From contig JAIWNF010000021.1 of assembly GCA_025093555.1 (NCBI GenBank), forward strand, positions 558,001 through 622,000: a stretch of DNA of 64,000 nt. The letters are read 5' to 3'. The DNA is from Circinella umbellata (lineage: Eukaryota; Mucoromycota; Mucoromycetes; Mucorales; Lichtheimiaceae). The notes below the pieces were generated by a model. It did not search any database, was not told where the DNA came from, and saw nothing but the letters and a program-made list of their open reading frames with translations. The translations under genes and the position numbers were made by a program. Positions 59,889 through 64,000 of the stretch are shown here, piece by piece (the first letter of the stretch is position 1; each line of letters starts with the position of its first letter).

Positions 59889-60553
59889 ATGGCCCCTACT
59901 ATTCTTCATGCTGTCATTTTACAAGCAACTTCACGTTCCATGATTTTTAGAAAATGTGATGAATGCACCAATAAAATTATTGGTATTGCTCAAAATGTTG
60001 AATTACGTTCTGCAGGTGTATTGTATTATTGTCCTGAGTGTGACAAGGACGTAGACAAATATAAAGCCAATTACGATCTACAATTGATCGTCAGTGTTTC
60101 CAATGGTCAAAAAATTCAACAAGCTGCAGTTTATGATGAAGGTGTCTCGAGACTCCTTGGATGTTCGGCTGATAAGTTATGTGAGGTAACAACATATGTG
60201 TCAAAAAACGCGTGGTTTCGTTTTACAACACGGTCCATCACAACGCTTTCGTTAATTGCTTAAAACAAGCTGACGCGATTTTTTTTTTTGGTTTCTAGCT
60301 TTTATTGGAAAACCCAGCATTACTTGATGAAATTGAAGAAAAATTGATAGGATTAAGATGTCATCTTGTCACACGTCAAGAAAAGAAAAAGAAGGGCAAA
60401 AAGGTAAGTTCTGTACAAATGGATGTATTAAGTGAATGCAGTATTAATTCAACACATATATTATAGCCTAGTAACAATGTGGTGATTGTGGATGCGATTA
60501 TACCAGCAGATCCTCGTTTTCGACCTGTATTTGTAGAAAATGAAGAAACCTAA
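59889..60553 (+). CDS. Small OB-fold protein with internal zinc ribbon (RPA-C-like)
   Basis: Exons 59889-60185, 60299-60403 and 60467-60553 give 162 residues. A beta-strand start (ILHAVILQATSRSMIFRKC) leads into CDEC, a spacer, then YYCPECDKDV, forming a four-cysteine zinc ribbon placed inside an OB-fold. After it come YDLQLIVSVSNGQKIQQAAV and YDEGVSRLLGCSADKLCEL, strands and a helix with the order seen in the C-terminal DNA-binding domain of RPA70 and in related domains (meiotic MEIOB, Shieldin-2). The protein is just this one domain plus a short Lys-rich loop (KKKKGKK). Binding of single-stranded DNA is inferred; a partner subunit is probable. It is not RPA70 itself, which is far longer. 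It shares a promoter with the RhoGAP gene. Confidence 0.6.
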
Positions 60554-61237
60554 AGTATACTCGATGTATCTTTAATTCTCAAAGAAAACCGCATCTTTTT
60601 TATCTCTTTAGTCTTGTTATCTATTCAACAATTGGCTGTTATAAATGAAAAAGAAATCTCACGAGTCAAATACAGTTTTGCCCTTAACTTTCACTTATAA
60701 TATACATATTATTAGAAAAAACTAGTATATTATTGTACCCTTATTCAATCTATTCCATTAATAGGTCTATACCCACGGTTTACATCTAGATACATGATAA
60801 GTAAAACTATTTTTAATTCCTTTAAAGGGTTGATAATTAAAGTTCTTCTTTTCTAAGCAATTTTATTTTTACATTGGAATACAATTAATGGTTGAACAAA
60901 AACAAAGTTGATGATGGGCACGTATGACAAGATTCCTATCATCCTGAATAGTTTTTTTTCATCATATACATTATATACCTCTTTAATCTTAAAATAAACA
61001 GTATTATAATGACGACTTTAAAGAAGACAGTATCATGACTGTATATTTGTACAAACACGTTTTTATATTTATTGATACGTAAAATAATAAGAATAGTAAT
61101 AGTAAGATACAATAATAAATTTTTTTGTTGACTTTTCTTTTGCTGTCGTAAATTGTGTATATGTGTAGATGAATAATAAGGGAATGATTTATGTGGTATT
61201 TTTTTTTCTTGTACGTATCTGAAGTTACAAAAATCTG
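60554..61237. other. Intergenic between convergent OB-fold and large Pro/Gly/Met-rich genes
   Basis: About 680 bp of AT-rich sequence containing the 3' ends of both genes. No coding frame, RNA gene or repeat is recognised. Confidence 0.55.
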
Positions 61238-64000
61238 TTATTGTGAACCCCCTCCAAAAACATTACTGAACAGCCTTGTTACTCCTCCACTACCAGGACC
61301 GGGATTACGTCTTGAACCACCACCGTAGCCACCCATTTCATTAGGATGAAACTCTGGTCGAACAACAAAAGTGGTATCTTGTGTGGGTAAATACTGTATT
61401 TCAAGTATATCCGGATTCCCGAAAGTAGATCGGAAATGACGTGCAAGCATGGTTCTTGGCGATACATAAACAGTACCCGGTAATTTTTCCTCCTTGTCAA
61501 GACTGATGGTAGTTCCGCCATTCATTTCACTAGCACGGTGTAACTTGTGTTGATTTGCTACACTAAAAGGTGCCCATATATTACTACCACCTCCATGCTC
61601 ATCTTCGCCATGTTGCTGCTGTTGTTGTTGAAACATAATATTTTTTGGTCGGTAGCACCAAAGTCCAGGAAATTGTTGTAATTGTTGTGCTTTAGTTGAT
61701 AACTTTCGACTACTTTTTCTAGATAGTCCACCACCCCCTGGCATCCCTGCGGGACCTCCACCACCACCTTGTTTATGAATAGACATTTGTTGTAAAGCAT
61801 CTTCTAATGGCACCATAGAATCACGATCCCATCTGTTCATATCCATCATCATATTTTTGTTGCCAGAACCACCATTGTTTCCAAAGATGCTACCAAAAAA
61901 TGATTTACTTCTTCCAAGTTGAGGTTGTCGTCCATTACCAAATCTACCACCGCCAGGCATACCATTCATCATTGGACTTCCAAAACCACCACCACCACCT
62001 TGCATCATCATACCGGAAGACGGGCCTCCAGGACCACCGTTACCAAAATTGCCCCCGCCTCGAGGACCTCCGCCACCATGATGCATCATCTCGTCATCAC
62101 CTCGACCACTACCAAAACCACCGCCGTGGTGTCTTTGATCCATATCGTCATCATGATGATTCATCATATCGCCTCCACCCATGTTGTTACCATTCATACC
62201 ACCATTCATACCGCCTATAGATGGATCCATTCCTCTGCCGTTGGAGCCACCGCCACCGCTGCCACCACTCATAGGTGGTCCATCCATTATACCACCACCT
62301 TGATTGCCACCGTTACCACTACGCATATCATTTTGGTCTTGGTGGTTTGGCATGTCATCATGATGATGATCGTCTCCCATCATACTTGCATTGGCACTAC
62401 CGTTACCATTATTATTCATACCATTCATCATTCCTGGTGGCATCATACCCATTGGAGGAGGAGGCATCATTCCCATACCAGGAAAACCCATACCAGGAGG
62501 TGCAGGACCCATACCCATTGAAGGAGGTGGCATCATCATTCCCGGAGGAGGCATACCCATTGGAGGTGGAAGCATCCCACCCATTGAAACTGAAGAAGTC
62601 ATCATTGACGTCATCGGATTTTGATGTTGGTGTTGAGGATTCATTGAAAGAGGTGGACCACCTCCACCACCTGATGGACTTGAAAAATAAGAAGCAGGCA
62701 TCCATGGTGTGCTCGGTGCACTATTGTTGTTACTGTTTGTACCCGAATGATCGCCATTACCTAAAGGTAGATCCATATTTGAGTTACCAAATGGTCTATT
62801 AAGACCCATGGGCACTGGAGGAGGAGGAGGGACCATACCTCCTCCTATAGACATGCGACGCATCATGGGATGCTCCATCATTTCCCCAGACATGGGTCCT
62901 GGTTCATAAAGTGAATGACGTCTACCTAATCCAGAAGCAGCCATACCAATACCTGGAGGAAGGTGAGGTCCCATCTGTGGCATTGGTGGCATTGGTGGCG
63001 GCGGCGGTGGAGGACCAAATGTCTGAATAGATCTTCTTCTCATTGCTGATGGTGGCATCGGTGTTTGACCCATAAATGACCGTCGTCGTCTGATACTATT
63101 TCGTCGTCTTTCTTGTTCTTGTTCTTCTTCATCATCATCGTCACTTTCTTCTTCACTTTCTTTGTTGTCATCACTATTATCCGATTGTTGATGTGTTTGA
63201 GCATCATGAAATTCTTCATGTTGTTCATGAGGATCAAAAAAAGCTGGACCCATTGTAGGAGAAAAGAGTTCAACAGGTGAAGCAGGTACACTCATTGCTT
63301 GGCGTTGTTGACTAGTTCTTCGTCGTAAAATAGATCCACCGCGGCTTTTTGTGGGTGACGATGTTAATGAATTGGCTCGACGTAACTGAGATGATTTTTT
63401 CTTTAATCGGCTTTTTCGTTTACTACCACTACCTCGTTGTAATATTGAAACCGGTCTTGTATGTTCAGGTGGAGATAAGTCAGGATAATGATCATCTTCT
63501 ATAAGAAAATCATCAGGCGGGAGAAAAGGTGGATGAGGTGGTAATGGCGGTGGAGGCGGAGGCAAATGGCCTGTCCGCTTTCGGGTCGGAAGTGACCGCG
63601 ATCGGTTAAGTCGCGCGGGAAGCATTGGAAGAGGTGGTAAAAATCCAGGTGGTACAATTGGAAAATCATTTATCATCTCATGTTCGTCTTCTTCTTCTTC
63701 CATGTCTTCATTATATATATCATCTGGATGCATTCCACCGTGCATAAATGGAGGAGGATATGGACCATGAAAAAGCGGATGCATGTGTGGTAGCGGAATA
63801 GGTAAATGAGGCGGAGGAAATGGTAACATTATCTCTTCTTCAAATTCAGGATCAAATGGACCATATGGATCAATGAACGCGTCTGGATGATGATGTGGTG
63901 GTGGCATACCTGCTGCCGCCATATGTCCTGGTAATGATGGTAGTGGATGATGCTGATAAGAAGGTTGATCCCAGATATCATAATCGTCTACATGATCGTC
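61238..64000 (-). CDS. Large Pro/Gly/Met-rich disordered protein with WWE-like C-terminus (5' end outside window)
   Basis: A frame of over 920 codons on the minus strand, open at the right edge; the frame continues in phase past the ATG at 63922, so the true start lies beyond the window. Residues are organised in low-complexity blocks: His/Pro (PPPHHHPDAF), Ser/Arg with RS-like units (SKRKSRLKKKSSQLRRANSL), Asp/Glu runs, Pro runs, Met/Gly/Pro repeats (PPPMGMMPPGMM) and Gly/Asn/Asp/His-rich stretches. The final ~150 residues look folded: LWCYRPKNIMF, then NIWAPFSVANQHKLHRASE and GTVYVSPRTMLARHF. W-x-PFS-x2-NQ-x2-L resembles the WWE fold. Function is unknown; RNA- or condensate-type roles are possible given the composition. 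Confidence 0.7.
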   Translation of the reverse strand, partial: DDHVDDYDIWDQPSYQHHPLPSLPGHMAAAGMPPPHHHPDAFIDPYGPFDPEFEEEIMLPFPPPHLPIPLPHMHPLFHGPYPPPFMHGGMHPDDIYNEDMEEEEDEHEMINDFPIVPPGFLPPLPMLPARLNRSRSLPTRKRTGHLPPPPPPLPPHPPFLPPDDFLIEDDHYPDLSPPEHTRPVSILQRGSGSKRKSRLKKKSSQLRRANSLTSSPTKSRGGSILRRRTSQQRQAMSVPASPVELFSPTMGPAFFDPHEQHEEFHDAQTHQQSDNSDDNKESEEESDDDDEEEQEQERRRNSIRRRRSFMGQTPMPPSAMRRRSIQTFGPPPPPPPMPPMPQMGPHLPPGIGMAASGLGRRHSLYEPGPMSGEMMEHPMMRRMSIGGGMVPPPPPVPMGLNRPFGNSNMDLPLGNGDHSGTNSNNNSAPSTPWMPASYFSSPSGGGGGPPLSMNPQHQHQNPMTSMMTSSVSMGGMLPPPMGMPPPGMMMPPPSMGMGPAPPGMGFPGMGMMPPPPMGMMPPGMMNGMNNNGNGSANASMMGDDHHHDDMPNHQDQNDMRSGNGGNQGGGIMDGPPMSGGSGGGGSNGRGMDPSIGGMNGGMNGNNMGGGDMMNHHDDDMDQRHHGGGFGSGRGDDEMMHHGGGGPRGGGNFGNGGPGGPSSGMMMQGGGGGFGSPMMNGMPGGGRFGNGRQPQLGRSKSFFGSIFGNNGGSGNKNMMMDMNRWDRDSMVPLEDALQQMSIHKQGGGGGPAGMPGGGGLSRKSSRKLSTKAQQLQQFPGLWCYRPKNIMFQQQQQQHGEDEHGGGSNIWAPFSVANQHKLHRASEMNGGTTISLDKEEKLPGTVYVSPRTMLARHFRSTFGNPDILEIQYLPTQDTTFVVRPEFHPNEMGGYGGGSRRNPGPGSGGVTRLFSNVFGGGSQ

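Noticed and set aside
61900..62802. Plus-strand His/Thr/Tyr- and Gly/Pro/Ile-rich frames up to 200 codons
   Set aside because: They are antisense shadows of the Gly/Met/Pro-rich minus-strand gene; low codon complexity keeps all frames open.
1..64000. CRISPR arrays, bacterial operons, Shine-Dalgarno sites, rRNA
   Set aside because: The sequence is eukaryotic nuclear DNA with spliceosomal introns; no regularly spaced repeats or rRNA segments were seen.

Overview
The window looks like nuclear DNA of a filamentous fungus, most likely Mucoromycota (Mucorales-like). It is AT-rich, genes are split by many short introns, and the recognisable proteins are fungal: a velvet regulator, a Chs4/Skt5-like Sel1-repeat protein, a DUF2421/FUSC-type transporter, NF-YB/Hap3, a fungal-type CYSTM protein and a WS/DGAT acyltransferase. 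The species cannot be named from sequence alone. Gene models were built by hand from reading frames, splice signals and family conservation. For most multi-exon genes the exon lengths sum to whole codons, which supports the joins.

Layout, left to right. 1-4344: a FUSC/DUF2421 membrane protein on the minus strand, open at the left edge. 4345-7987: a gene-poor stretch with membrane-protein-like debris. 7988-10755: a Chs4-like chitin synthase activator (minus) divergent from a TMEM14-family gene (plus). 10756-16074: a long gap ending in the promoter of a GATA-like zinc-finger gene (16075-17662). 17663-29657: a weak hypothetical ORF, then a START-domain protein, a TBC Rab-GAP with a long coiled coil, and a velvet-family regulator, all on the minus strand. 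29658-41326: a transposon-rich island with a TA-flanked MITE and an essentially complete 5.6-kb CACTA-type DNA transposon (TIRs, 3-bp target duplication, 983-aa transposase, divergent AT-hook gene), followed by a LINE remnant. 41327-48303: a CYSTM protein, an intronless fucosyltransferase-like protein, a disordered acidic protein and a WS/DGAT acyltransferase. 48304-54370: a graveyard with a pyruvate-kinase pseudogene, orphan coding-like frames and a Tc1/mariner transposase scrap. 54371-64000: NF-YB/Hap3, Vps20/CHMP6, a RhoGAP, a small OB-fold/zinc-ribbon protein and a very large Pro/Gly/Met-rich protein that runs off the right edge.

The most striking feature is the second intron of the NF-YB gene (54675-54777). 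It begins ATATCCTT, carries TCCTTAAC near its 3' end and ends in AC, so it is a textbook U12-type (minor spliceosome) AT-AC intron. Only the AT-AC boundaries restore the conserved histone-fold reading frame. Other unusual points are a GC-AG intron in the RhoGAP gene, a 38-nt candidate intron and a (TG)n tract against the 3' splice site in the acyltransferase gene, and a one-base frameshift in the otherwise well-preserved accessory gene of the CACTA element.

The genes do not form one pathway. Several relate to hyphal growth and membranes (chitin synthase activation, RhoGAP, Rab-GAP, ESCRT-III, lipid transfer or acylation, glycosylation) and three are transcription regulators (velvet, NF-YB, GATA-like).
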